Source: JAOPZW01 sp963803375 | Lineage (GTDB): Bacteria; Actinomycetota; Thermoleophilia; Solirubrobacterales; Solirubrobacteraceae | Direction of reading: 5' to 3' | DNA length: 64,000 nt | NCBI GenBank assembly: GCA_963803375.1 | Contig: CAWDMB010000010.1 | Location: forward strand, 13,678-77,677 | Shown here: in pieces, positions 20,535 to 27,308 of the stretch | Layout: every line of letters starts with the position of its first letter | Numbering within the stretch: position 1 is the stretch's first letter | Made by a program: the position numbers and the translations under genes | Notes under the pieces: generated by a model | The model's input: only the letters and a program-made list of their open reading frames with translations | Database searches by the model: none | Told to the model about the DNA's origin: nothing

Positions 20535-21373
20535 CCGGGCTCGACCTCCGCGGCGGCCGCTTCGAGGTCGGTGACCGCGTCCGCGCGCGCGCCCTCGGCC
20601 AGCCACACGAACGTCTCGCGGTTGCCCTTGGGACCCGGCAGCCCCGAGGACGCGAACCCGAGGACGGCCGCCCCGAGCGCCTGCGCGTCGCGCGCGACGG
20701 CGACGAGCGCCGCGCGGCGGTCGCCCGCGCCGCGCACGACGCCGCCCTTGCCCACGCGATCGCGGCCGACCTCGAACTGGGGCTTGACCATGGCCAGCGC
20801 GTCGAAGCGCTGCCCCGTGCACGCGAGCACCGCCGGCAGCACCTTGGCCAGCGCGATGAACGAGACGTCGACGACCGCGAGGTCGGGCCGGTACGGCAGC
20901 TCCTCGGGCGTCAGCGCGCGGGCGTTGCGGCGCTCGAGCACGGTCACGCGCTCGTCGGTGCGCAGGGCCCAGTCGAGCTCGCCGTAGGCGACGTCGACGG
21001 CGACGACGTGGTCGGCGCCGCGCTGGAGCAGGCAGTCGGTGAAGCCGCCGGTGGAGGCCCCGACGTCGAGCGCGCGGCGCCCGGCCGGGTCCACGCCGGT
21101 GGCGTCGAGCGCGTTGGCGAGCTTGATCCCGCCGCGCGAGACGAAGCGCGGGCGCTCGTCGACCGCGACCGCGACGTCGGCCGCGACGAGCTGACCCGGC
21201 TTGGCCGCGCGCTCGCCGCGGTTGCCGACGCGCACCTCACCGGCCATGACCGACGCCGCTGCCCGCGCGCGCGAGGCAAAGAGCCCGCGCTGGGCGAGCA
21301 GGAGGTCGAGGCGCACGCGATCCGGCACGGTCGCCGGGACGCTACCGGGCGCGTGGACCGTGACGACCGTCAC
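20531..21373 (-). CDS. tlyA: TlyA family rRNA (cytidine-2'-O)-methyltransferase
   Basis: 280 residues. An N-terminal S4 RNA-binding domain (VRLDLLLAQRGLFASR) is followed by an FtsJ/RrmJ-like methyltransferase domain with the SAM motif LDVGASTGGFTDCLL and the catalytic lysine context MVKPQFE. By family it 2'-O-methylates cytidines in 16S and 23S rRNA. The GTG start at 21373 overlaps the stop of a preceding 33-codon ORF by GTGA; a GTG before PDRVRLDL is an alternative start. Confidence 0.94.
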   Translation of the reverse strand: MTVVTVHAPGSVPATVPDRVRLDLLLAQRGLFASRARAAASVMAGEVRVGNRGERAAKPGQLVAADVAVAVDERPRFVSRGGIKLANALDATGVDPAGRRALDVGASTGGFTDCLLQRGADHVVAVDVAYGELDWALRTDERVTVLERRNARALTPEELPYRPDLAVVDVSFIALAKVLPAVLACTGQRFDALAMVKPQFEVGRDRVGKGGVVRGAGDRRAALVAVARDAQALGAAVLGFASSGLPGPKGNRETFVWLAEGARADAVTDLEAAAAEVEPG

Positions 21374-21471
21374 ACACGAGCACGCGTTCGGGTGACACGA
21401 TCCACGGCGTCGCGCGAGCTGGACGGCGCGACACCGGACTTCGCGCAGAGATCACATACAGCTGGACCCAC
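21370..21471 (-). CDS. Micro-ORF with CxxC motif, coupled to tlyA
   Basis: 33 codons from GTG 21471, beginning MGPAVCDLCAKSGV and ending RTRARV. Three features support translation. A purine-rich GGAGGAGAGG stretch lies about 9 nt before the GTG. The stop overlaps the tlyA start by GTGA, the same junction used by tlyA-nadK and nadK-SDR. The CxxC pair suggests a metal-binding knuckle. It recalls the N-terminus of ribosomal protein L28 only loosely. It may be a leader peptide or a small zinc protein; the function is unknown. Confidence 0.5.
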   Translation of the reverse strand: MGPAVCDLCAKSGVAPSSSRDAVDRVTRTRARV

Positions 21472-21490
21472 ATAGCAGCACCTCTCCTCC

Positions 21491-21620
21491 CTGAAGCGGC
21501 CCGCCCCCGTGCGGGCCGTTTCTCTGCGCTCCCCCTGAAGCGGCCCGCCCCCGAGCGGGCCGTTTCTCTGCGCTCCCCCTGAAGCGGCCCGCCCCCGAGC
21601 GGGCCGTTTCTCTGCGCTCA
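21491..21620. repeat. Three tandem 44-bp hairpin repeats
   Basis: Units begin at 21491, 21535 and 21579. Each holds GAAGCGGCCCGC and GCGGGCCGTTTC, a 12-bp stem with one G-U pair and a 6-nt loop, followed on the plus strand by TCTGCGCT. Copies 2 and 3 are identical; copy 1 differs by a single loop base (T for A). The array begins at the stop of the endopeptidase gene and ends 20 bp before the micro-ORF start. It may act as a terminator array or as structured 5' leader of the tlyA series. Confidence 0.9.
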
Positions 21621-22250
21621 GCCGTCCGCCGGGTTGCGGATGCGCACGTGGAGGTGGTCGTCGTGGTAGGCGAGGACTCCGACCACGCGCCGCGGCCCGC
21701 GCAGCCCGGTGTGCGGCCCGACGAAGACCTTCTCCGCGCCGGCCAGCACGAAGCGGTTGACGAGCTCCTGCGCGAGGCCGCGGTCGATCTCCCAGGCGCC
21801 CGCCGGGCCGCGCCAGCGCCCGTCCAGGCGCGGGTAGGCGACGTCGGCGTCGAGGCCGTTCTGGTGCGAGCTGTGGCCCAGGCCGCCCCAGCGCTCGTCG
21901 AAGCTCCCGCCGTGCGGGCGACTGAGGTCCTCGAAGAGCAGCGGCGCCGCGAACGGGTGCGCGAGGCGCACGTCGGCCGCGACGCGCTCGAGCAGCGCGA
22001 CGAGCGCGTCGGTCCCCCAGCGCCGCCACGGCCGGTTGGGCCGGCGGCGCAGGATCGCGTCCCAGGTGCGAAAGCCGACGCCGGAGGCGGGCAGCTGGAC
22101 GCCGCCGAGCAGCCGGCCGCGCCACGGCTTGCCGAGCGCGATCGACGGCGCCGGCGCGGCGAGCGGCTCGGGCGCCGGGACGGCCTGGGCGGTGGCCGCG
22201 CCGGGCAGGGCGAGCGCGGCGGCGGCGAGGGCGTAGACGGCGCGGCGCAT
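21618..22250 (-). CDS. Secreted penicillin-insensitive murein endopeptidase (MepA/M74-like)
   Basis: 210 residues with an N-terminal signal peptide (basic MRRAV, then an Ala/Leu core ending near AATAQA). The LAS-type metallopeptidase motif is present as SSHQNGLDADVAYPR (His and Asp zinc ligands) and YHDDHLHVRI near the C-terminus. By family it cleaves D-Ala-meso-DAP cross-links in peptidoglycan, outside the membrane. It follows the esterase gene by 18 nt. Confidence 0.88.
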   Translation of the reverse strand: MRRAVYALAAAALALPGAATAQAVPAPEPLAAPAPSIALGKPWRGRLLGGVQLPASGVGFRTWDAILRRRPNRPWRRWGTDALVALLERVAADVRLAHPFAAPLLFEDLSRPHGGSFDERWGGLGHSSHQNGLDADVAYPRLDGRWRGPAGAWEIDRGLAQELVNRFVLAGAEKVFVGPHTGLRGPRRVVGVLAYHDDHLHVRIRNPADG

Positions 22251-22268
22251 TCGGGCAGATGGTGCCCG

Positions 22269-23192
22269 TCAGGGCGCGATCGCGCGCCGCGCGCGCTCGC
22301 CGAGGGCGGCGATCAGCTCGTGGGCCGCGTCGACGACGCCGCCCCAGCGCAGGAACCCGTGGACCATGCCGTCGAAGACGACGTCCTCGGCCTCGACGCC
22401 CGCGGCTCGCAGCGCGCGCGCGTAGGCGAGGCCGTCGTCGCGCAGCACGTCGTGGGCCGCAACGGCGACGTAGGCCGGCGGGACGCCCGCCAGATCGGCG
22501 GCGGCCGCGGGCGAGGCGTCCGGGTCGACGATGCCGTCGTGACCGTCGAGGTAGGCCGCCCAGCAGCGGGCCATCTCGGCGGCGCCGAGCGCGGGGTCGT
22601 CGGCGAACTCGCGGTAGGCGGCCGACGCCATCCGCGCGTCGAGCGCCGGGTAGACGAGGAGCTGCGCGCGGACCCGCGCGCGCTCGTGGCGGGCGGCGGC
22701 GGCGGCGAGCGCGCCGCCCGCGCTGTCGCCCCCCACGCAGACCCGCGACGGGTCGAAGCCGAGCTGGCGCGCGCCGTGCTCCGCCGCCCACGCCACCGCC
22801 GCGCGGGCGTCGTCGACCGCGGCCGGATACGGGTGCTCGGGAGCGAGGCGGTAGTCGACGGTCACGCAGAGCGCTCCGCTCGCGTTCGCGAGCGCCCGCG
22901 CGACGCGGTCGAAGCCCTCGAGGTCGCCGACGATCCACCCGCCGCCGTGGTACCAGAGCAGCGCGCCGAGCGCGTCGGCGGGGACGAGCGGCCGGTAGGC
23001 GCGCGCGGCCAGGCGCCCGCCGTCGGGCCGAGGGATGACGGCGTCCTCGACGCCCGCGACCGGCTCGGCCGCGCCCCCCAGCTCGAGCGCGGTCTGCAGA
23101 TAGCCCGCGCGTCGCGCCTCGAGGTCGGCGGAGCCGTCGGACGTCTCCGCGGCCTCCACGATCGAGCGGACCTGCGGGTGCAGCTCGGCCAC
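22269..23192 (-). CDS. Alpha/beta hydrolase, hormone-sensitive lipase (HSL) family
   Basis: 307 residues. The oxyanion motif HGGGW is at 82-86, the nucleophile elbow is GDSAGG and the catalytic His lies in DGMVHGFLRW, with YPALDARM between. These define the HSL/acetyl esterase group. The substrate is unknown. It lies 7 nt downstream of dxs and may be co-transcribed. Confidence 0.9.
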   Translation of the reverse strand: MAELHPQVRSIVEAAETSDGSADLEARRAGYLQTALELGGAAEPVAGVEDAVIPRPDGGRLAARAYRPLVPADALGALLWYHGGGWIVGDLEGFDRVARALANASGALCVTVDYRLAPEHPYPAAVDDARAAVAWAAEHGARQLGFDPSRVCVGGDSAGGALAAAAARHERARVRAQLLVYPALDARMASAAYREFADDPALGAAEMARCWAAYLDGHDGIVDPDASPAAAADLAGVPPAYVAVAAHDVLRDDGLAYARALRAAGVEAEDVVFDGMVHGFLRWGGVVDAAHELIAALGERARRAIAP

Positions 23193-23199
23193 GCCCCGG

Positions 23200-25149
23200 C
23201 TACGCGCCCGCCAGCGCGCCGGACGCGGCCGCGACCGCGGCCTCGATGCGCTGGGCGATGGCGCGGCCGGTGAAGCCGACCTCGGCGTGCAGCAGCGCGG
23301 GCTTGCCGTGGGTGACGTAGCGGTCGGGCAGGCCGACGCGCAGGATCCTCGGCAGCGGATGGCCGCCGTCGTTGAGCGCCTCCCACACGGCCGACCCGAA
23401 GCCGCCCGCGAGCACGCCCTCCTCGACGGTGACCAGCAGCTCGTGCTCGGCCGCGAGCCCCGCCGCCAGCTCGACGTCGATCGGCTTGGCGAAGCGCGCG
23501 TCGGCCACGGTCGCGTCGAGGCCGCCGGCGGCGAGCAGGTCGGCCGCCTCGAGCGCCTTGGCGACGCCCGAGCCGTAGCCGAGCAGGGCCACCTTGCCGG
23601 CGCCCTCGCGCAGCAGCTCGCCGCGCCCGAGCTCGATCGCCCGCACGTCCTCGGGGCCCGGCAGCGCGACGCCGACGCCCTCGCCGCGGGGGTAGCGCAG
23701 CGCGATCGGCCCGTCGTCGTGCTCGAGCGCCGTGCGCAGCATCTGCACGAGCATCGCCTCGTCGCGCGGGGCCATGAGGACGATGTTCGGCAGGCAGCGC
23801 AGGTACGCGATGTCGAAGGCGCCGTGGTGGGTGGGGCCGTCGTCGCCGACGAGCCCGGCGCGGTCCATCGCGAAGACGACGTTCAGCCGCTGCAGGCAGA
23901 CGTCGTGGACGATCTGGTCGAACGCGCGCTGCAGGAACGTCGAGTAGATCGCGGCCACCGGCTTGGCGCCCTCGAGCGAGAGCCCGGACGCGAAGAGGAT
24001 GGCCTGCTGCTCGGCGATGCCGACGTCGAAGTAGCGCTCGGGCATCGCCTTCTGGAGGATGTTCAGCCCGGTCCCGGAGTTCATCGCGGCGGTGATGCCG
24101 ACGACGCGCGCGTCGCGGGCGCACTCGCGGACCATCGCCTCGCCGAAGACCGTCGTGTACTGGGGCGGGGCCGCCGTCGCCGGCTTGGGCTTGGACGGTG
24201 CGGGCGCGCGCATGACGATCGAGCCGGGCTTCGCCGCGTGCCACTGCTCCATGCCCTCCAGGCCGCCGTCCTCGGCGGGCGCGAAGCCCTTGCCCTTGAC
24301 GGTGGCGATGTGGACGACGACGGGGCGGTCGGCGGCGAGCGCCTGGCCGATGGCCGAGCGCAGCGAGACGACGTCGTGGCCGTCGACGACGCCGACGTAG
24401 GCCCAGTCGAGCTCCTCCCACAGCAGCCCCGGCGCCCAGAACGACTTGATCGACTCCTTGAGCTGCGGGCCGAGGCGCTCGATCGCGTGGCCGATGCCGG
24501 CCGGCAGCTCGGTCAGGCGATGCTCGACGTCCTCGCGCGCGTGCCACAGCTTCGGGTTCAGGCGCACGCGGTTGAAGTGGCGGCTCAGCGCGCCGACGTT
24601 CGGCGCGATCGACATGCCGTTGTCGTTGAGCACTACGACGATCGGGGTCCCGAGCCCCCCCGCCTGGTGGAGGGCCTCGAACGCGACGCCGCCGGTCATC
24701 GCCCCGTCGCCGACCACCGCGACGACCTTGCCGGCGTCGGCCTCGCCGCGCAGGCGCATGCCCTCCTTCAGGCCCACGGCGTAGCCGATCGCGGTCGAGG
24801 CGTGCCCCGCCCCCATGACGTCGTGCGCGGACTCGTGGATGGCGCAGAACGGCGCGAGGCCCTCGTACTGGCGGATCGTCGGGAGCTGGTCGCGCCGGCC
24901 GGTGAGGACCTTGTGGGGGTAGGCCTGGTGGCCGACGTCCCAGAGGATCTTGTCCGTGGGCGAGTCCAGCAGCGAGTGCAGCGCGACCGCGAGCTCGCAC
25001 GTCCCGAGGTTGGCCCCGAAGTGCCCGCCGATCTCCCCCACGGTGTCGATGATGTGCTCGCGCACCTCCTGGGCGACCTGCGCGAGCTCCTCCTCGCCGA
25101 GGGCGTGGAGGTCCTGGGGGCGGTCGATGCGGTCGAGGATGCGGTCCAT
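23200..25149 (-). CDS. dxs: 1-deoxy-D-xylulose-5-phosphate synthase
   Basis: 649 residues, full length. TPP/Mg binding is seen in VGDGAMTGGVAFEALHQAG and VLNDNGMSI. The His of DVGHQAYPHK and the pyrimidine-domain Glu in VGIAEQQA are family residues, and the C-terminal transketolase domain is complete. It condenses pyruvate and glyceraldehyde 3-phosphate, the first step of the MEP isoprenoid pathway. It lies 15 nt downstream of the prenyl synthase gene. Confidence 0.97.
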   Translation of the reverse strand: MDRILDRIDRPQDLHALGEEELAQVAQEVREHIIDTVGEIGGHFGANLGTCELAVALHSLLDSPTDKILWDVGHQAYPHKVLTGRRDQLPTIRQYEGLAPFCAIHESAHDVMGAGHASTAIGYAVGLKEGMRLRGEADAGKVVAVVGDGAMTGGVAFEALHQAGGLGTPIVVVLNDNGMSIAPNVGALSRHFNRVRLNPKLWHAREDVEHRLTELPAGIGHAIERLGPQLKESIKSFWAPGLLWEELDWAYVGVVDGHDVVSLRSAIGQALAADRPVVVHIATVKGKGFAPAEDGGLEGMEQWHAAKPGSIVMRAPAPSKPKPATAAPPQYTTVFGEAMVRECARDARVVGITAAMNSGTGLNILQKAMPERYFDVGIAEQQAILFASGLSLEGAKPVAAIYSTFLQRAFDQIVHDVCLQRLNVVFAMDRAGLVGDDGPTHHGAFDIAYLRCLPNIVLMAPRDEAMLVQMLRTALEHDDGPIALRYPRGEGVGVALPGPEDVRAIELGRGELLREGAGKVALLGYGSGVAKALEAADLLAAGGLDATVADARFAKPIDVELAAGLAAEHELLVTVEEGVLAGGFGSAVWEALNDGGHPLPRILRVGLPDRYVTHGKPALLHAEVGFTGRAIAQRIEAAVAAASGALAGA

Positions 25150-25164
25150 GGGCAGGGTGGGAGG

Positions 25165-26040
25165 CTAGGCGGTCCGGGTCAGGATGAAGTCCGTGATCTG
25201 CTCGAGCTGGCGCGCGCCGGCCGGCGCGGCCCGGCGCAGCGAGCTCCGCGCGGCCGCGTGGCAGTCCCCCGCCAGCTTACGCGCTCCCTCGAGGCCGAAC
25301 TCCGTGACGTACGTCCGCTTGCCGTGGCGCTCGTCGCTGCCGTGGGGCTTGCCGAGCGCGTCGTCGGTGCCGGTGACGTCGAGGATGTCGTCGACGATCT
25401 GAAAGAGGACGCCCAGCTCGACCGCGAAGCGCTGCCAGGGCGTTACGCCACGCGGTCGCATGCCCGCCAAGAGCAGTACGCACTCCACGGAGGCGGCGAT
25501 CAGGCGGCCCGTCTTGAGCTCGTGCAGGGCGCGCAGGTCGCGGGCGCTCGCGACGCCACCCGCGACGTCGAGGTACTGGCCGCCGACCATCCCGTCGACG
25601 CCGGTGGCGGCGGCCAGCTCGCGTGCCGCCGCGAGGACGCGCTCGGGGGCGCCGCGCTGGTGGGAGAGCAGGTGGCGGAATGCCTCGGCGTAGAGCGCGT
25701 CGCCGGCGAGGATCGCGACGTCCTCGCCGAATTTCACGTGGCACGTCGGGCGGCCGCGGCGCAGGGCGTCGTCGTCCATCGCCGGCAGGTCGTCGTGGAT
25801 GAGCGAGTAGGTGTGGATGAGCTCGATCGCGGCCGCGAGCGGGAGCACGTCGGCGTCCTCGAGGGCCGTGGCCTGCGCCGTGGCCAGCGCGAGCACGGGC
25901 CGGATGCGCTTGCCGCCCGCGAGCAGGCTGTAGCGCATTGCCTCCTCGAGACCGGCCGTGGCCGGGACGCGGCCGGCGAAGCGCAGCCCTTGCAGGTAGC
26001 GCTCGACCTGCGCGCGCAGGTCGTCGGGGTACGCGCTCAG
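25165..26040 (-). CDS. ispA: Short-chain polyprenyl (farnesyl/geranylgeranyl) diphosphate synthase, probable CTG start
   Basis: 291 residues if started at CTG 26040. The first aspartate-rich motif is DDLPAMD (83-89) after LIHTYSLIH, and the second is VDDILD in FQIVDDILDVTG; GGKRIRP is at 42-48. The CTG overlaps the xseB stop as CTGA and has AGGA about 9 nt upstream. No ATG, GTG or TTG occurs in this frame between the xseB coding region and Met35, and starting at Met35 would remove the first helix. The product makes C15-C20 diphosphates from DMAPP and IPP, the next step after dxs. Confidence 0.9.
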   Translation of the reverse strand: MSAYPDDLRAQVERYLQGLRFAGRVPATAGLEEAMRYSLLAGGKRIRPVLALATAQATALEDADVLPLAAAIELIHTYSLIHDDLPAMDDDALRRGRPTCHVKFGEDVAILAGDALYAEAFRHLLSHQRGAPERVLAAARELAAATGVDGMVGGQYLDVAGGVASARDLRALHELKTGRLIAASVECVLLLAGMRPRGVTPWQRFAVELGVLFQIVDDILDVTGTDDALGKPHGSDERHGKRTYVTEFGLEGARKLAGDCHAAARSSLRRAAPAGARQLEQITDFILTRTA

Positions 26041-26249
26041 AGCAAGCTGTCCTGGCCCGGGATCGGCTCCTGCTGCGCGGCGCGCGACATGCGCTCGAGC
26101 TCGGCGGAGGCCTGCGAGGCCAGCGCGGCGCAGTCCTCGACGAGGCCGGCGGCGGCGTCGGAGGACACGTCGCCGGTGCGCAGCTGCTCGGCGGCGCGCT
26201 CGAGGCGCTGGACGAGCGCGTCGAGGGTGCTGAGGTCGGCGTCGGTCAT
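26037..26249 (-). CDS. xseB: Exodeoxyribonuclease VII small subunit
   Basis: 70 residues, nearly all helical, with LDALVQRLERAAEQLRTGDV and LVEDCAALASQASAELERM fitting XseB. The first codon overlaps the nusB stop (ATGA, 26246-26249). XseB normally works with the large subunit XseA, which is not in this window. The short length lowers certainty, but the position before ispA/dxs matches the classic xseB-ispA-dxs order. Confidence 0.82.
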   Translation of the reverse strand: MTDADLSTLDALVQRLERAAEQLRTGDVSSDAAAGLVEDCAALASQASAELERMSRAAQQEPIPGQDSLL

Positions 26250-26659
26250 GGGCGCGCGCCATTCTGGCCGATCTCGCGCAGCGCCGCCGCGAGGATCCCG
26301 TTGACGAACCCGGGCGCCTCGGCCCCGCAGAACGTCTTGGCGGTCTCCACGGCTTCGGAGATCGCCCCCTCGGCTGGGATCGGCGTGTCGCCCGGCGCCG
26401 CGTCCGGGTGGAGCATCTCGAGCAGCGCGACGCGCATGATCGCCCGCTCGAGCGGGGAGATGCGCCCGACGCTCCAGCCGATCGCGTGGCGCTCGATGCG
26501 CGCGTCGAGGTCATCCCCATAGTCGGCGACCGCGTAGGCCAGCGCCCGCGTGAAGGTCGAGGCGTCGCGCTCGAAGACGTCGTCGAGCTCGCGCCCGGTG
26601 ACGTCGTGCTGGTAGAGCGCGAAGACGGCGGCGCGGCGCTGGTCGCTGCGGCGGGACAC
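26246..26659 (-). CDS. nusB: Transcription antitermination factor NusB
   Basis: 137 residues. RRAAVFALYQHDVTG at the N-terminus, WSVGRISPLERAIMRVALLEML in the middle and AKTFCGAEAPGFVNGILAA at the C-terminus are the NusB signature helices. It binds boxA RNA with NusE for rRNA antitermination. It sits 9 nt after efp, the usual pairing. Confidence 0.95.
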   Translation of the reverse strand: MSRRSDQRRAAVFALYQHDVTGRELDDVFERDASTFTRALAYAVADYGDDLDARIERHAIGWSVGRISPLERAIMRVALLEMLHPDAAPGDTPIPAEGAISEAVETAKTFCGAEAPGFVNGILAAALREIGQNGARP

Positions 26660-26668
26660 CGGGTCGGG

Positions 26669-27232
26669 CTACGCGCGCGACATGTAGGCGCCACTGCGGG
26701 TGTCGACCTTGACGCGCTCGCCGACGTCGACGAACAGCGGGACCTGCACGACCGCACCGGTCTCGAGCGTCGCGGGCTTCGTGCCCCCGCCGGAGGCGGT
26801 GTCGCCGCGCAGGCCGGGATCCGTCTGGGTGACCTCGAGCTCGACGGAGGCCGGGAGCTGGACGTCGGACGGACGGTCGTCGATGAAGAGGACGTCGACG
26901 GTGTCGTTGGGCTTCGTCCAGCGCAGCGCGTCGGCGACGCTCGTCTCGGGCACCGCGAGCTGCTCGAAGGACTCGGTGTCCATCAAGTGCGCGTCGGTGC
27001 CGTCCGCGTAGAGGAACTGCATCTTGCGCGCCTCGGTGCGCACGGCGCGGAACTTCTCACCCGCGCGGAACGTGCGGTCGATGACCGCGCCGTCGGCCGC
27101 CCGCCGCAGCCGCGAGCGCACGAACGCGCCGCCCTTGCCGGGCTTGACGTGCTGGAACTCGAGGATCTTGAAGACCGTGCCCTCGACCTCGATGTGGTTG
27201 CCGTTCTTGAACTGGTTAGTGCTGATGACCAC
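26669..27232 (-). CDS. efp: Elongation factor P
   Basis: 187 residues with three beta-barrel domains. The tip loop is HVKPGKGGAFV with Lys33 at the position modified in some bacteria. It relieves ribosome stalling at polyproline, which is relevant here because MltG in this window carries long Pro-Glu repeats. GTG start with GGAG about 7 nt upstream. In related chromosomes pepQ lies just upstream; here a 7.8-kb stretch intervenes. Confidence 0.97.
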   Translation of the reverse strand: MVISTNQFKNGNHIEVEGTVFKILEFQHVKPGKGGAFVRSRLRRAADGAVIDRTFRAGEKFRAVRTEARKMQFLYADGTDAHLMDTESFEQLAVPETSVADALRWTKPNDTVDVLFIDDRPSDVQLPASVELEVTQTDPGLRGDTASGGGTKPATLETGAVVQVPLFVDVGERVKVDTRSGAYMSRA

Positions 27233-27308
27233 TATGGGCTCCGGTGGGACCCGAGGGGAGCAGCGTCAGATGATGACGCAGGCCCAAGCGAAGACGCTGC
27301 GATGGTCG

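Noticed and set aside
21370..21471. Micro-ORF as a truncated ribosomal protein L28 (rpmB)
   Set aside because: Only the VCDLCAKSG segment recalls L28; the following residues do not fit, and the gene is neatly coupled to tlyA, which argues against a random fragment.
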